Assembly: GCA_024220505.1 (NCBI GenBank)
Contig: JAKZZE010000033.1
Location: forward strand, 248,001-312,000
DNA: 64,000 bases
Reading direction: 5' to 3'
DNA from: Rhizopus arrhizus
Lineage: Eukaryota; Mucoromycota; Mucoromycetes; Mucorales; Rhizopodaceae
Below, in pieces: positions 23,041-34,808 of this stretch. Position 1 is the stretch's first letter. Each line of letters begins with the position of its first letter. The notes below the pieces were generated by a model. That model made no database searches. It was not told the DNA's origin and worked only from the letters and a program-made list of their open reading frames with translations. Position numbers and translations under genes: made by a program.

Positions 23041-23793
23041 TTATTCAACATACTTGTTATTCTTTTTATGCCAATCTTCCAATGAACAATCGGGATACTC
23101 ATCAAAAATCTTGGATTCCGAAGGAGGAGATGGAACCCAGTTGGCCTTTGAGGAAAGCATGATATAATGACGATCGCTTGCTTTTAATTCGGGTAAATTT
23201 GTATCTATAGCGCTAGCATAGGGATACACATAGTCCTTGTATTGCTCATCATAAGCATAAAGATGAGAACCGCATTCATTGCAAAAGTATCGAATGTTTC
23301 CTCTAAAACAAATAATTAAACATTATTTATCAAACATCAACCATAACTTACGCTAATTTCTTTTTTTCCTTGTCCATTAAGGCTTGATACCCTCTATGTA
23401 ATCGATTAGTTGGTATTGTTTAAGTCTTTTTTTTTTTTCTTAAACATACTTCAAGTGCTCTTTTCCACTTGTAATCTCTAGTGTCTTAGACTAAATAAAT
23501 ATCAAAAGGTTATTAAAGAAAGGTGTTTATAATCATTTTAATTACTAATCCCATAATGTTAATAGTAGCACCACTTCCACCTTGACATTTTCGACAGATA
23601 GAACTTTATAAAGTTACTGATTAAGCATTATAATAATTATAATAAAAATACGCGTTACCAATAGCAATGCATAAACTATTAAAATGGTAAATGACACACG
23701 TAAATAAATAGCAATTTTACTTACTGGGGCTGGAGTATTTGAAACTACTTTAAAAGTAACTTTCTCACAGTGACAAGATCCTTTTAACTCCAT
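23041..23793 (-). CDS. GFA/CENP-V-type zinc protein (glutathione-dependent formaldehyde-activating family)
   Basis: Six exons (23793-23725, 23675-23659, 23603-23546, 23490-23450, 23393-23352, 23302-23041) give 162 residues. The family's zinc-binding cysteines are all present: GSCHCEKVTF near the N-terminus, HCYCSICRKCQGGSGA, and YFCNECGSHLY. This is the compact beta-fold of bacterial glutathione-dependent formaldehyde-activating enzyme and of CENP-V. Many fungal members are uncharacterised, so the substrate is open. Exon 2 is only 17 nt, but it supplies FMHCYC and without it the second cysteine cluster is out of frame. Length fits the family (about 130-190). Convergent with the Zn2Cys6 gene, 92 bp between stops. 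Confidence 0.85.
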
Positions 23794-24141
23794 TTTATAT
23801 TAAAAGTTGAATATACAAAGAAGAAAAAGTAGAACTTAAAGTATTTAAATATGTAATAGTTTGCATAAAAAAGGTTAAATGTTTTTTTTTTTCGACATCC
23901 GGCCTTTCTGTACTCAAAGGTAAACCGCAGTATTTTTCTTAAAAAATTAACCTTTTTATACAAAGAAAAGAAAATGACGAAACAATGATTTTCAAAATAA
24001 ATCAAAGCAAGAAGCCCTTTAAACATTATTGATAAAAAAAACTATACTTTTTATTGACAATACAAATTATCCACTTGGTATGAAAAATATACAAAATAAT
24101 GACCCTTGTGACATTTAAAAGGTTCTTTTTTTTTCCGCTTC

Positions 24142-24172
<31 letters not shown>

Positions 24173-24190
24173 TTTACGCTTTTTGAACCC
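23794..24190. other. Intergenic region between divergent genes, with T-tract
   Basis: Bidirectional spacer between the GFA gene (minus) and the J-domain gene (plus). No supported coding sequence. A T-run of about 25 near 24144-24169, broken only by neighbouring CTT units, ends 21 bp before the J-domain start codon. Confidence 0.5.
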
Positions 24191-24517
24191 ATGGGATTGA
24201 ATGGTAAATCACCATACGAGATTTTAGGGGTTGAGAGGTACTCTACACAAAAACAAATTAAAAGAAGATACATTGAGCTGTGTAAAGTGTACCATCCGGA
24301 TGTATCGAAAATAAAAGATACAACAAAGCATTTTACAGATATTAAATATGCTTATGAAGTACTCACACATAAAACGATACCAAGACAACCTTTCATTAGA
24401 CAACAACCACCCATGACAACAATAGATACCCGATTATGGACAAGAAGAAGCTTGCTGGCAGGATTTGGATTGATGACATATGTGGTTGTTTATTTGTCAA
24501 TGGATCATTTCAATTAA
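24191..24517 (+). CDS. Small J-domain protein with C-terminal membrane anchor
   Basis: A single exon encodes 108 residues. Residues about 8-62 form a J domain: PYEILGVERYSTQKQIKRRY, then the HPD tripeptide in YHPDVSKIKD, then FTDIKYAYEVLTH. The HPD motif is intact, so it should stimulate an Hsp70 partner. The C-terminus has one hydrophobic helix (SLLAGFGLMTYVVVYLSM) preceded by basic residues (TRRS), consistent with a tail anchor in the ER, mitochondrion or another membrane. There is no zinc-finger or substrate-binding domain, so it belongs to the minimal (type III) J proteins. The compartment is not determined by sequence. Confidence 0.85.
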   Translation: MGLNGKSPYEILGVERYSTQKQIKRRYIELCKVYHPDVSKIKDTTKHFTDIKYAYEVLTHKTIPRQPFIRQQPPMTTIDTRLWTRRSLLAGFGLMTYVVVYLSMDHFN

Positions 24518-26499
24518 TTTTGAAATATAGGTTTTTTGTGTATGTGTATAAATATATATATTTGCCACTATATTAAATAAAATTCCTTTAAGTTCATCGA
24601 GAAACTTTTTTTTTCTGAATGGATAATAAAAGAAAAATAAATTACTAAAGAAATTGTCGAGAGTAAGCAAGGAGGCGATAAACATCGAAACCTCTCATTA
24701 GCAAAGAGAGTCAATGAGCCTTGAAAGAATTAGAGACGAATTGTTAGAAAGATTTTGAACAAATGTGAGTCAGTACATCATATTAAGTCGTATGAAACCA
24801 TTTGAAAACCTCTGGATCGTCAATCGTGTTTCCTTCTTATTCATCATTTTTAAATTCAGTGGATGAACACTTTCCAAAATAAAGATTTTGACAAAGTCTT
24901 TTCAAGGTGATAATGAGTCTATGTAATACATCGCATGCCTCAGTGAACAAATGATTCATGAAAATTGCAAAGAACAGGTAGAATACTACCATCTTCAATT
25001 TAAATTAACACTATTTTTCATTAAAAGCCCATAGAGAAGAAAGTATATAAATGCACAAAGATTAGGAAAACCGCATCATTATAGGTTAAAAGGGGAAAAA
25101 AAAATATCTGAACCTCTCTAACTTTAATAATGTACATAATCAATAGGTCAAGTTAATGACTATTAATTTAAAATATTAATAATCACTAGAAGAAATGGAA
25201 TAAGAAGATCATAAAAACTGATGTATGAATTCATGCTTTTCATAAAGTTCGAACGTGCAATAAGCTTACTAGTTCATTAAAATGGATATTTCAAAAGCTT
25301 ATATTGATGCCTACAACAAATAAAATACAACTTATTTTCTCTCATTTCTTCAGGATGTATGAAGACAATATTTAAATGGATCATACTTGCCGTACTTCCT
25401 TATTAAATAGTTCAACTTCAAATGGGATTACTAAAAACCCACATGCTATATAGCCTACAACTATATCTATATGATGCATAATGTTTTACGATCATTATTA
25501 CAGCAATTGTAAAAGTTTAACTTGTTGTATTCTAGGCTTTTAGTTGTCAGTGGTATAAAAGGGTATAGATAGCTTTATTTTCTTACATATCATATTACTA
25601 TTTAGCTAGGTAACAGAGATAGAGAATTTGCCATAAACAAGTAAAGGAGTTGTAACTGATCATTAAATTAGATTCGTATCCAATGTATTAGACTATATGG
25701 ATAAGCTTTGATTATGGATATCACACCTATTCATACTGCTGAAAAAACTCAAGCAATAGTTACAAACAGAGGTTATCGATGCATCAATCTCCCTCTATAT
25801 TCACTAAAGCTTATTTCCATCAAATTAGTCTTGGATTATTGTCAAGAATAAAGTAAGACGCAGTCAATTTGAGTACAAAGTCGATTTGCCTACAAGAATA
25901 GCAGAAGCTTACAGCAGTATTCCTACTCTTCACTTTGAAAAAATTATCTAGCACTCAATGAACACTTTTGAAATTGCTTGAACAAACAATCAATTTAATA
26001 TACTTGTATTATATAAATAAAACGATTTGATTTCTGAGAAAAACGTCCATTGACATTGTACATAAACGAATGTCCCCCAAAAAAAAACCCTCAATAAAAT
26101 AATATAGGATCGATAATTAAATTTATAAAAGTGATAATTAGTAACGGAGACATTGTAGAAAGTAAGCAAACCAGTTTTGGTAAACTGAATGAAAGTTTAT
26201 TTTAAATGAGCAAACTGTTTCGAAAAAACTTGTTGCAAAACTCACTAAAAAATCATTGCAAGGCAATAACAAGTAATGTTAGACAAATTGAATCTCCGTT
26301 TTTTATTCGCGCTTTTTTTTTTTTGGCACAGACGAGTTTTTTTTAATACAATTCTATAATACATTTAAACATATACAGAATATATATAAAAAAGAGAAAA
26401 AACAACTGGTTTCCATTTTATATATAATATATGTACATTTAGCTATACATATATACATACACACACATTATATAAAAAAAGAAAGAGAGAGAGAAAACC
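24518..26499. other. Two-kilobase gene-free region containing a DDE transposase relic
   Basis: Apart from the transposase relic at about 25715-25980, no coding sequence can be supported; every frame is closed at short intervals. The upstream part may be more of the same decayed element, but similarity is too weak to read by eye. The final 150 bp carry TATA-like runs and a GAGA stretch before the next gene. Confidence 0.5.
25715..25980 (+). pseudogene. Relic of a DDE (IS630/Tc1-like) transposase C-terminus
   Basis: On the plus strand the frame reads MDITPIHTAEKTQAIV, then NRGYRCINLPLYS, then after a frameshift VKNKVRRSQFEYKVDLPTRI and an in-frame TAG near KII. This parallels the end of the transposase at 8.2-9.4 kb (MDNAPVHNSDQ, SRGYRCIYLPLYSPELN, FWSVVKSKMKR), but the C-terminal part differs, so it derives from a different, older family member. 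The second catalytic Asp of the MDNAP block is still aligned (MDITP). No terminal inverted repeats were found. Confidence 0.7.
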
Positions 26500-28471
26500 A
26501 TGCCATCAAAGCGTAATCAACCCAAAAGTCAAAATGATTTCAAAACCTTAAAGTTACGTTATAAACAATATCTATCTTCACTTGTTGAATTATTTCCAAA
26601 CTGGAGTCAAGAAGATTTACTTTTTGTGATGGATGAGTGTCAAGGTGATTTTGATCTAGCCATTAACCGCATTTCGGAAGGCTATGCTAGTCAATGGGGT
26701 CAAGTAAAGACGAAAAAGACAAAGCCTGTACAAAAGAAACCAATCAAAGGTGAAAAAAAAAAGTACCAAACTAGGAATAAATATTCATACTTTTTTATGA
26801 TAGATGTACGCAGCCAAAAACTTAAAGGAAAACCATGTAAGTTTTTTATGTGTATACTGCATACTATGGTGTTTATTCTTTTTTTTTTTTTTTTTTTTGC
26901 TGTTAGTCAAACAAAATAAACAACAACAAGAAAAGAAAAAATCGGTAAAAGTAGAAGAAAAGCAAGAGCCAGAAAAACCATCTTGGGCAAGCATTCTTAA
27001 AGGACCTACTTCTCCTGCAATTGAAGAAGTAAAAAAGGTTGAAGTAGAAAAAGAAGTTAAAGAAGTAAAGGAAGAAGTAAAGGAAGAAGAGGCAAAGCTT
27101 GAAGAAGAACCAATGAAGAAGATAGAGTTAAAGACAGAGGAAGAGACAAATAAAGAAGAAGCAAAGGAGGAACCAAAGGAGAAGATAAAGGAAGAACCAA
27201 AGAAAGAAATTAAAGAAGATAAAAAGGAAGAATTAAATAAAGATCAGGAAAAAAAAATGGATAAAGAATTAAAACAAGAGGAACCAAAAGAAGAAGTAGC
27301 AGAAGAAAAGAGAAAGGAAGAAATAAAAGAAGAGATGGCAGTTGTTAAGGATGAGAAAGTGATGCAAGTACACCGAACAATTCGAAGATTAAATCAAACA
27401 GAAGCTGTTGTTTTACCAACCAACCAGTCTGCACCCACAACATCTGTCCATGTTCGATTTGGAAGTTTGACTATTTCAAATGGTGAAGAAGCAAGTGAAG
27501 TAAAGGAAGAGGTGAAGGAAGAGGTGAAAGAAGAGGAAAAGAAGGCTGATGAGGTGGCACAGGTTGTAAAAGAACCCGAAGTTTCGTCTCAGCCTATTGT
27601 TCAGCAAGAAGTTCGAACAATGAACGGCACACAACCTACTATAGTTCAACCTCATCCAATACAGCAAACGCATTTACCTGTTGGTGGTCTTGTTGGTCTC
27701 AATCATCCAATGCAACAAACTCAACAGCAACCTGTGCCTGATTCATATATAAACCCATATTATGTACCACATACAGCAGCTGGATATACAGGAGGAGAAT
27801 ATAATACAATTTATTCTAATAATGATACACAAAGAATGGTAAACAATGATTGACGTTTATATAAACAACTCTTTACTAACATCATTTAGGGATATTATGG
27901 CCCATACACACAATCACCTTCTGTTGGATCTACTCACTTGTATAGAGAAAAGTATAGTACAATGCCACCTCATCACCCTCACCACCCTCCTCCCCTTCCT
28001 TTACCTCAGCAACAACAACAAGTGATGATAGATAACAACACACCTCCACCTCCACCACAACAACAATACGGAAGTAGTGGACAACCTTATTATTATCCTT
28101 ACTACTATCCTCATCATCCTAGTTATCAAAACAATAACTACTACAAGTATCCAATGTATGGAGGGAAAGGATATGAATATCCACCCTATGAAGAATATCA
28201 AGGAATGATTCATTATGATCAAAAATATAACAATCCTCCTCCTCCACAACAACAACAGCAGCAGCAGCAACAACAACAACATCATCATCATCACCATCAA
28301 CATCATTCTGTGCCAACCACAATTCACAGTGAGATGATGTACAATAAAGATCAAGTCAATACAAATAATAGCAATCCTAATAATGTACAACAACAGCCCA
28401 TCACAAATGGTACTTATTATCCATACAGTCATCAGAATTATCCTCCGTACATAAGACAACAACCTTATTGA
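26500..28471 (+). CDS. CUE-domain protein, Def1-like, with Lys/Glu-rich and Gln/His/Pro-rich tail
   Basis: Four exons (26500-26749, 26804-26836, 26907-27838, 27890-28471) make 598 residues. Residues about 17-60 form a CUE-like ubiquitin-binding domain (YLSSLVELFPNWSQEDLLFV, DLAINRISEGYASQWG), matching the N-terminus of Def1, which in yeast promotes ubiquitylation and degradation of stalled RNA polymerase II. The middle has a SWASILKG motif and long KEE/KEV repeats (highly charged, probably helical); the C-terminal third is Gln, Pro, Tyr and His rich with a run of ten Gln followed by His (about 28246-28310). Yeast Def1 likewise has a low-complexity Gln-rich tail. Identification as Def1 rests on domain order and composition, so orthology is probable, not certain. 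Confidence 0.75.
28246..28310 (+). repeat. CAR/CAY trinucleotide repeat inside the Def1-like coding region
   Basis: Interrupted CAA/CAG codons (about ten Gln) run directly into CAT/CAC codons (several His). The tract is in frame and translated. Such tracts vary in length by slippage. Confidence 0.85.
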
Positions 28472-28623
28472 AAATAAAATAAACAAATAGTTTTGGGCTT
28501 CTTTACATAAAATAATGAAACAGTGTTTATAAAACAATAAAACCTAAAACAAATTCATATAAAAAGTGAGTTTTAAAAATTAGTTTTTTTTTTTTTTTTT
28601 TTTCTTGTTTTCATCATAAAACA

Positions 28624-28984
28624 ATGATAATGTCTGCGAAATTAAATACAGTTGGATTATGTGTAGGCGCAGTGTTTGGTACGGCTGCATTTACTTTTAT
28701 CAGGTACTTTCTTATTGTTATCATTATAATTAACATATTGAAAAAAAAATAATAGAGTTGCTTTTCCCCTTGTTACATATGAAGGTAATGTTTGTAAAAA
28801 TAATATAAAACTTATCACTCATACTTTTGAAGATATTCGAGCAATGATCATGACAAGAGAACAATTAAAGAAAAAGCAAAACAATAAACCACTCGAACAT
28901 TTAAGATTATTAAATAATCAACCAAGATCAATATCTTCCATCACTTCAAATTTACCAACCAACGTTCACTGTCGACACTGCTAA
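28624..28984 (+). CDS. Tiny membrane-anchored protein of unknown function
   Basis: Three exons (28624-28703, 28756-28784, 28833-28984) give 86 residues; all junctions are GT-AG and in frame. One hydrophobic, Gly/Ala-rich helix spans residues about 8-33 (TVGLCVGAVFGTAAFTFIRV), followed by a soluble tail with a basic helix (MTREQLKKKQNNK) and a Ser/Asn-rich end finishing CRHC. The middle exon is only 29 nt. It lies 150 bp after the Def1-like gene on the same strand. No family is recognised; the shape resembles small mitochondrial inner-membrane or assembly factors, which is only a suggestion. An ATG two codons downstream (MSAKL) could be the real start. Confidence 0.6.
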
Positions 28985-29082
28985 ATATCATTATTATTAT
29001 CATCCTTGTTTTGTATATAACTTTTATTTTCTATAGAAAAAAAAAATGCTTGTTTCATAAAATACATATTAAATAAGCACAT

Positions 29083-29126
<44 letters not shown>

Positions 29127-30579
29127 ATGAATTCTTTGTATTCAACTCTAAGCCTTATTTGGATTAATAATGAATAAAGAGAGATAATAAAGCTCTATTG
29201 ATTGATTTCAAGAGGGCGAGATTACCAAAAGAACTTTATAGGCCAATAATGTTCTGAAACTCATGTTCCTTGTACAACAGCAGACATCAGCAAAGACTAA
29301 TCAGAATGACAATTCTCGTTACACTCTTTTGAAGTTTGTTCACTTTATGGTTGGATTCTTTTCTTTGATGAAGGATCTTTTGGGAATTGGATCGGGATCC
29401 ACCTTTTTTTTTTTTTCTTTTCTTTTTTTGGTTCCTTCTTTTCATGTTATCAACCAGCATACGTATTAACCACTCTATTCCTATCAAGGAGCATGACAGG
29501 AATAGTGAACAAACGACTTGACGTTCATCCTCACGGACTATTTTACATCATCTCCTCAACGTACCCCACTTTTCAGTGATTGTACAAACAGACAGTTGAA
29601 ATCTACGTCATATCACACTGCAGAAATAACTTTGCTATTTAAAGCTTTTGATTCAATTTTTAATGAATGATACAATGTACACAGTCATTTTGCAACTTTT
29701 TCAAGCATGCCCGGTCTTTTGTCTTCTTGATAGAATGCAGCCATCATGTAAAATTCAAGTTGTTTGTGACAATAGAGCAGTAATATTGCTCCTCAACTTA
29801 CAGTCATTTGATGTTTTCCCATTTGTCTATTTCTTTTTTTAGTCACAGTTTGCTTTGCTTTGACCACATCATCATTAAGTTATAAAGTTTGGCTTTTTGA
29901 GCTTGTTTATTTATCAAACAATCGATACCTTGTTTTAAATGTTGAATTCATTTACTTTATATGCTTATGTTAACAAAGAGAATTTATTGTTCTTTTGTAT
30001 ACTTCATCTTTGACAAGGGCTAATTGTATATTTGTGGTTTATAAGTTAATTCAACCGCATTTATAGGTTTTATTTACAACAAGCTTTATTTATCGTATAA
30101 TGATTGAAACCAGTACATCATTTAAAATGAAAGAGAGAGAGAGAGAGAGCATTAAAAAAAAAGTATAGAACATTCCAGCTTGTTTTTTTTGATGTTGAAT
30201 ACTTTCAACCCATTCAAATTAGGTTGTTTGTGATTGATATTTGCTTAAAAAAGAAATATCCCGAATGTGTTCTACTGCACATATAATCCTTACTCGGTAA
30301 ATAAACTTGGTTATGTGATAATGTAGCCTATTGTAATGATCATAAGTAAGCCCTTTTATCATCCAGCAGATCTTTCATGACGTTTGTTACGATTCATTCA
30401 GTTCCTTCTTTCTCTCGTCATCTCATTGGCTCCCTTTTATATTTTAAACTCCAAAGTGTCCCCTTCTTTTCATCCTGCTTGATTTTCATGCATAGAAAAG
30501 TAATGTGATACGTTTATATAAAATCAAATTTATTTTAAATCCTTTTAATTACTTCTTTTCATTTCGGAATATTTATTTA
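28985..30579. other. Gene-free region
   Basis: No coding sequence can be supported. It contains a T-run of about 35 at 29089-29123, a second T-rich run at 29404, a (GA)n stretch at about 30130-30150, and AT-rich DNA with some short open frames lacking any pattern. The final part is the promoter of the P-type ATPase gene. Confidence 0.5.
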
Positions 30580-33576
30580 ATGGAACATAAAACAGTGGTA
30601 GAGAATAGTCAACATGCTGTGATTGATATATTTTCTATAAATGATGGAAAACTCTCTGTGGAGCAACAGATTGAAGTTTATGGTAAATGATTGATGAATA
30701 GACAGTAAAGCTCATGATGTTCTTTATAGTAAATGATTTATTCAATGTAAAAGAAAGTAAATCAATTTCATTAGAAGAAGTATTTGAAGGTCTTCGTTAT
30801 GTAATGGATCATAGAATAAAAGGTGGACATCAACCACATCTTGATTTAAACCTAATGAAAAGGTTATCTGAAGGATTATTCTTAATTATGGGTCATACCG
30901 AGGGACACCTCTTGAGGAAAAAGACGACACGTTCGGCAGATGTCGCATTCTTTTTATTTGGTGATTTTCTTGAAGAAGGTAAACAAGGCAAGGAATGCAT
31001 GTAAATGTAACTAATGATTTTAAAGTTCAAGAATTCAGAATGATTATCAGTGACATGGATATTTCCGATTTACGTCGTCAACTAAAGATTCATTATCGTT
31101 GTCAACCTAATTCAACCGAAGAACAAAAAAGAGGAGCGATCGCCATCATCTTCTTACTCACCCGTCATTTTCCTCATCAGTTTGGAGATTGGAAAGAGTT
31201 GATCAAAGAAAGTGAACAAGGTGATCTGGAAAGACTACTTCAATCATCATTAGCTACTGAAATTGAAAAGAGTAAAGAAAAGATGCCGAGAGCAGCTCAG
31301 GTATCCAACCTGTTACCACCACCACAAGCACTTTATTTTGATCGATCGGTTGATAAACTATTGGCCATGTTTTCTAAAACTGATAAAGAAAAAGGTCTAC
31401 CAGAATCATTTATTCCTGCCCTAAGGGAACAGTATGGTTCAAATCAATTGCCAAAACCATCACGTCCAAATCCATTCAAGATGCTTTGGGATCAACTCAC
31501 TGATTTTATGGTCCTCATCTTGATCGCTGCTGCTATTGTTGAAGCAGCCGAAAAAGATTTTGATAGTATGATTGTCTTGTTGGTCGTCGTCGTTCTGAAT
31601 ACTATCATCGGCTTCAGTCAAGAATGGAAAGCGAGTCAAACATTAAATGCTCTTATGAATCTATCTGTTCCACAGGTAAGATCATTCTTTCCTTAATTTA
31701 TATTGATCATTACCTAGGCAAAAGTGATTCGTGATGGACAGGAAAAGTATGTGGAATCAGAAGAACTTGTTCCTGGTGATCTGGTCGTACTTGATGAAGG
31801 AGATGCTGTTCCTGCTGATATTCGTCTGATCGAAGTATCTCAATTGGGTGTGGTCGAAGGTATCCTGACTGGTGAGAGTGTTCCTGTTCAAAAGAATATA
31901 GAGGCTATCAAATCAAAGGTACATCATTCTTGATTCTTACTTTATCTAATCCTTCTCCTTTTCTAGACCCGTAAAATTCCTTTGGCTGATTGTAAAGGTA
32001 ATGCGTTCATGTCTACAACCGTAGCTCGTGGTAGAGCAAAGGGCATCGTAGTTAGAACGGGCGTTAAGACTGAAGTAAGATTTTTTTCTATCTCATTTAA
32101 TGCATCTATTGATATGATCATCATTAGATTGGTAAAATCAGTACAGCTATTCAAAAAGATGCCAACAAGAAAGTCAAGACTCCCATTCAAAAGAAATTGA
32201 CAAAACTTGGTCATTATTTGGTAGCATTGGCTATTTTCCTATGTGCACTTGTGGTTATCATTGGTATTGCATGGAAAAAGAATGTAAAGGACATGATCAA
32301 CATTGGCTTAAGGTTTGTTTTTCTTATTTTTATCCTTCTTTTTTTTTTTTTTTTTTTTTGCTTATGTTTTCATATTTTCTAGCTTAGCTGTTTCTGTGAT
32401 ACCTGAAGGTTTAGTGGCTGTAACAACTGTAACCATGGCTTTAGGCGTTCGGCGTATGGCTGCAAAGTGAGTGTTACTAAACTATAAACAAAGAAGTATT
32501 AAATAAATCCTTTTCTGTATGCAGTCAATGTGTTGTAAGAACACTTCCAGCCGTGGAATCATTAGGAAGTGTAACCGTCATATGTTCTGATAAGGTATAT
32601 ACTATTTATATTATGCAATTTTGCTTTTTCTTATCGGCCCATCTTCACAGACTGGTACCTTAACGGAGGGTAAGATGGGTACAGCTGAATTATGGACAGC
32701 AGATCACTCACTCTATAAATTCACTGAATCGACTTCGATGGACCCCAACCAAGGTCAAATCATTCTTGAACCCTATGAACTGCGCCGTCGTATGATCCAC
32801 GTCAAGCATACCGTCTCACCTAACCCGAACCAACCCGATACCTCGACGATCATCAAGGACTATGCTGCAATGAAGCCCAAAGCGATCGACACCACGCGAC
32901 CCGAAGATTACGCTCGTCAAATGTATTATGCTCTGATGGTATCTGCTCTCTGTAATAATTCTTCTATTCGAGATGAAGAGGGAGAGATAAAAGCAGTAGG
33001 TGATCCAACAGAGATCGCTCTGACTGTCGCTACCTTAAAGGCCAAATTGGATCGTGCTTACTGGATAGACCAATTGGGATTCAAAAAGATATTTGAACGT
33101 GCGTTTGATAGTGAACGCAAGTTGATGAGTGCTGCCTATACACAAGCAACTGATAAACAAGTCATGGTCGTCTGTAAGGGTGCTCCAGAAGAGTTGCTCC
33201 AGAAATGCAATCATTACATGTCCACAACAGAGCAGGGTCCCAAGGATCTCTTGATGACAGACGAATTTGCTTCTCAGGTTCAAGATGAAAATGTTCGGAT
33301 GGCATCACAAGGCCTTCGCGTCCTTGGTTTAGCTTATAAATCGATACCTTGTGAAAGCTTGAGGGATGAAGAAGATGAAAACCTGATGGAATCAGATCTT
33401 GTCTTTATCGGTCTTGTCGGTCTAATCGATCCTCCTAAACAAGGTGTCAAAGAAGCTGTGGATACTTGTCAGCAAGCCGGTATTCATGTTGTAATGATCA
33501 CAGGTGATCACATTGAGACCGCTACTGCTATTGCATCCCAACTTGGCATCATCAAAAACCATATCCCTAGAATGGT

Positions 33577-33615
<39 letters not shown>

Positions 33616-34133
33616 TATTTGCTTCCCTTTTAGAATCGTGCTATCCTTGGACGTGAATTGGATCTGCTTTCAGATGATGCTATCATAGCTCTTGATCCTT
33701 TTCCTAGTGTATTTGCTCGTGTTAGTCCTGATAATAAGTTATCTATCGTTCGTGCTTTACAAAAGCGTGGTGAGCTTGTTGCTATGACAGGTGATGGTGT
33801 TAATGGTAGGTATAGAACACATTTCTTTCAGTGTAAAAAGACTCACATATATCAGATGCACCTGCCATCAAAAGGGCTGACGTGGGTGTTGCTATGGGTC
33901 AAGCTGGTACCGAGATTACTAAACAAGCAGCTGATATCGTTTTGGTAGATGATAATTTCACGACCATTGTTGAAGCTGTTGAGGAAGGCAGACATGTTTT
34001 TGATAATATTTTAAAGTTCATAGTTTATCTTTTGAGTTGTAATGGTGCAGAAATATTTTTGATGCTTATTTGTACAATAGCTAATATCGAAGTACCATTG
34101 ACTGTTATGATGATCTTGTGGGCAAACATCATT

Positions 34134-34176
<43 letters not shown>

Positions 34177-34808
34177 AGGAGATTAACAGTTTCTGTACAA
34201 CAGCTGATATTCCTCCTGCCATGGCTTTGGGCGTAGAACCAAATGAAAAGGATCTGATGTCTAGACCACCCCGTAACCCAAAGATGGGTGTGTTGACAAA
34301 AGTAACTTGGCTCATGATATTTTCAAACTCAATGTTGATTGCTTTATTCGCTTTGGGAACTTACTTAATTAGTTTGAATGTATTAAAGATGCCTTTATCA
34401 GTATCTCAGTCAATGGTAGAGTAAAGCAACCATTCTTATTCAAATTATTTTAATTTTCTCTTTAGACTTTTACAACACTAACTACGTTACAACTTGTTCA
34501 TTCTTTTAATGTTCGAAGCGTACATCAATCTATATTTAAAACAGGAATAACTCAAAACAGGTGGATGATGCTTGCCTTCTTCATTTCATTTGGTTTGATG
34601 ATCATTGGTATTTATGCCCCAGGTAAAATATGACTACGCCTTTTGAACGTCTTTAATGTTTTATATATAAAAAGGTATATCTCATTGGCTGGAACTAACT
34701 CAAGTTGGTTGGCAATCTTGGGTGATAACTGTTGCTTGTGTAATTTTCCTTATAGGAATCGTAGAAGCAGAAAAATGGATAATCAGAATCACTTCAGGGC
34801 GATTTTAA
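30580..34808 (+). CDS. P-type cation ATPase (type II) with about 230-residue N-terminal extension
   Basis: Fourteen exons (30580-30682, 30730-30978, 31026-31675, 31718-31918, 31967-32074, 32128-32312, 32383-32466, 32525-32594, 32651-33574, 33634-33805, 33856-34134, 34204-34415, 34466-34622, 34675-34808) encode 1175 residues. The core is complete: cation-ATPase N-domain (LREQYGSNQLPKP), actuator loop GILTGESVP (TGE), phosphorylation motif SDKTGTLTEG, nucleotide-binding region with KGAPEEL, hinge TGDGVNDAPA and about ten helices. Helix 4 has IPEGL as in Ca2+ pumps; helices 5-6 have CNGAE and WANIIADIPPA, keeping the Asn, Glu, Asn and Asp ligand positions of SERCA but with Ala for its Thr. This favours a Ca2+/Mn2+-like or alkali-cation (ACU-type) pump over ENA. 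Residues 1-230 are soluble, helical and unlike any P-type N-terminus I know. Confidence 0.9.

Noticed and set aside
28001..28537. Minus-strand 178-residue Leu/Ile/Val-rich frame
   Set aside because: Antisense of the Gln/His/Pro-rich tail of the Def1-like gene.
29263..29469. Plus-strand frame in the 29-30 kb gene-free region
   Set aside because: Ends in a translated T-run; no conserved pattern and no splice partners.
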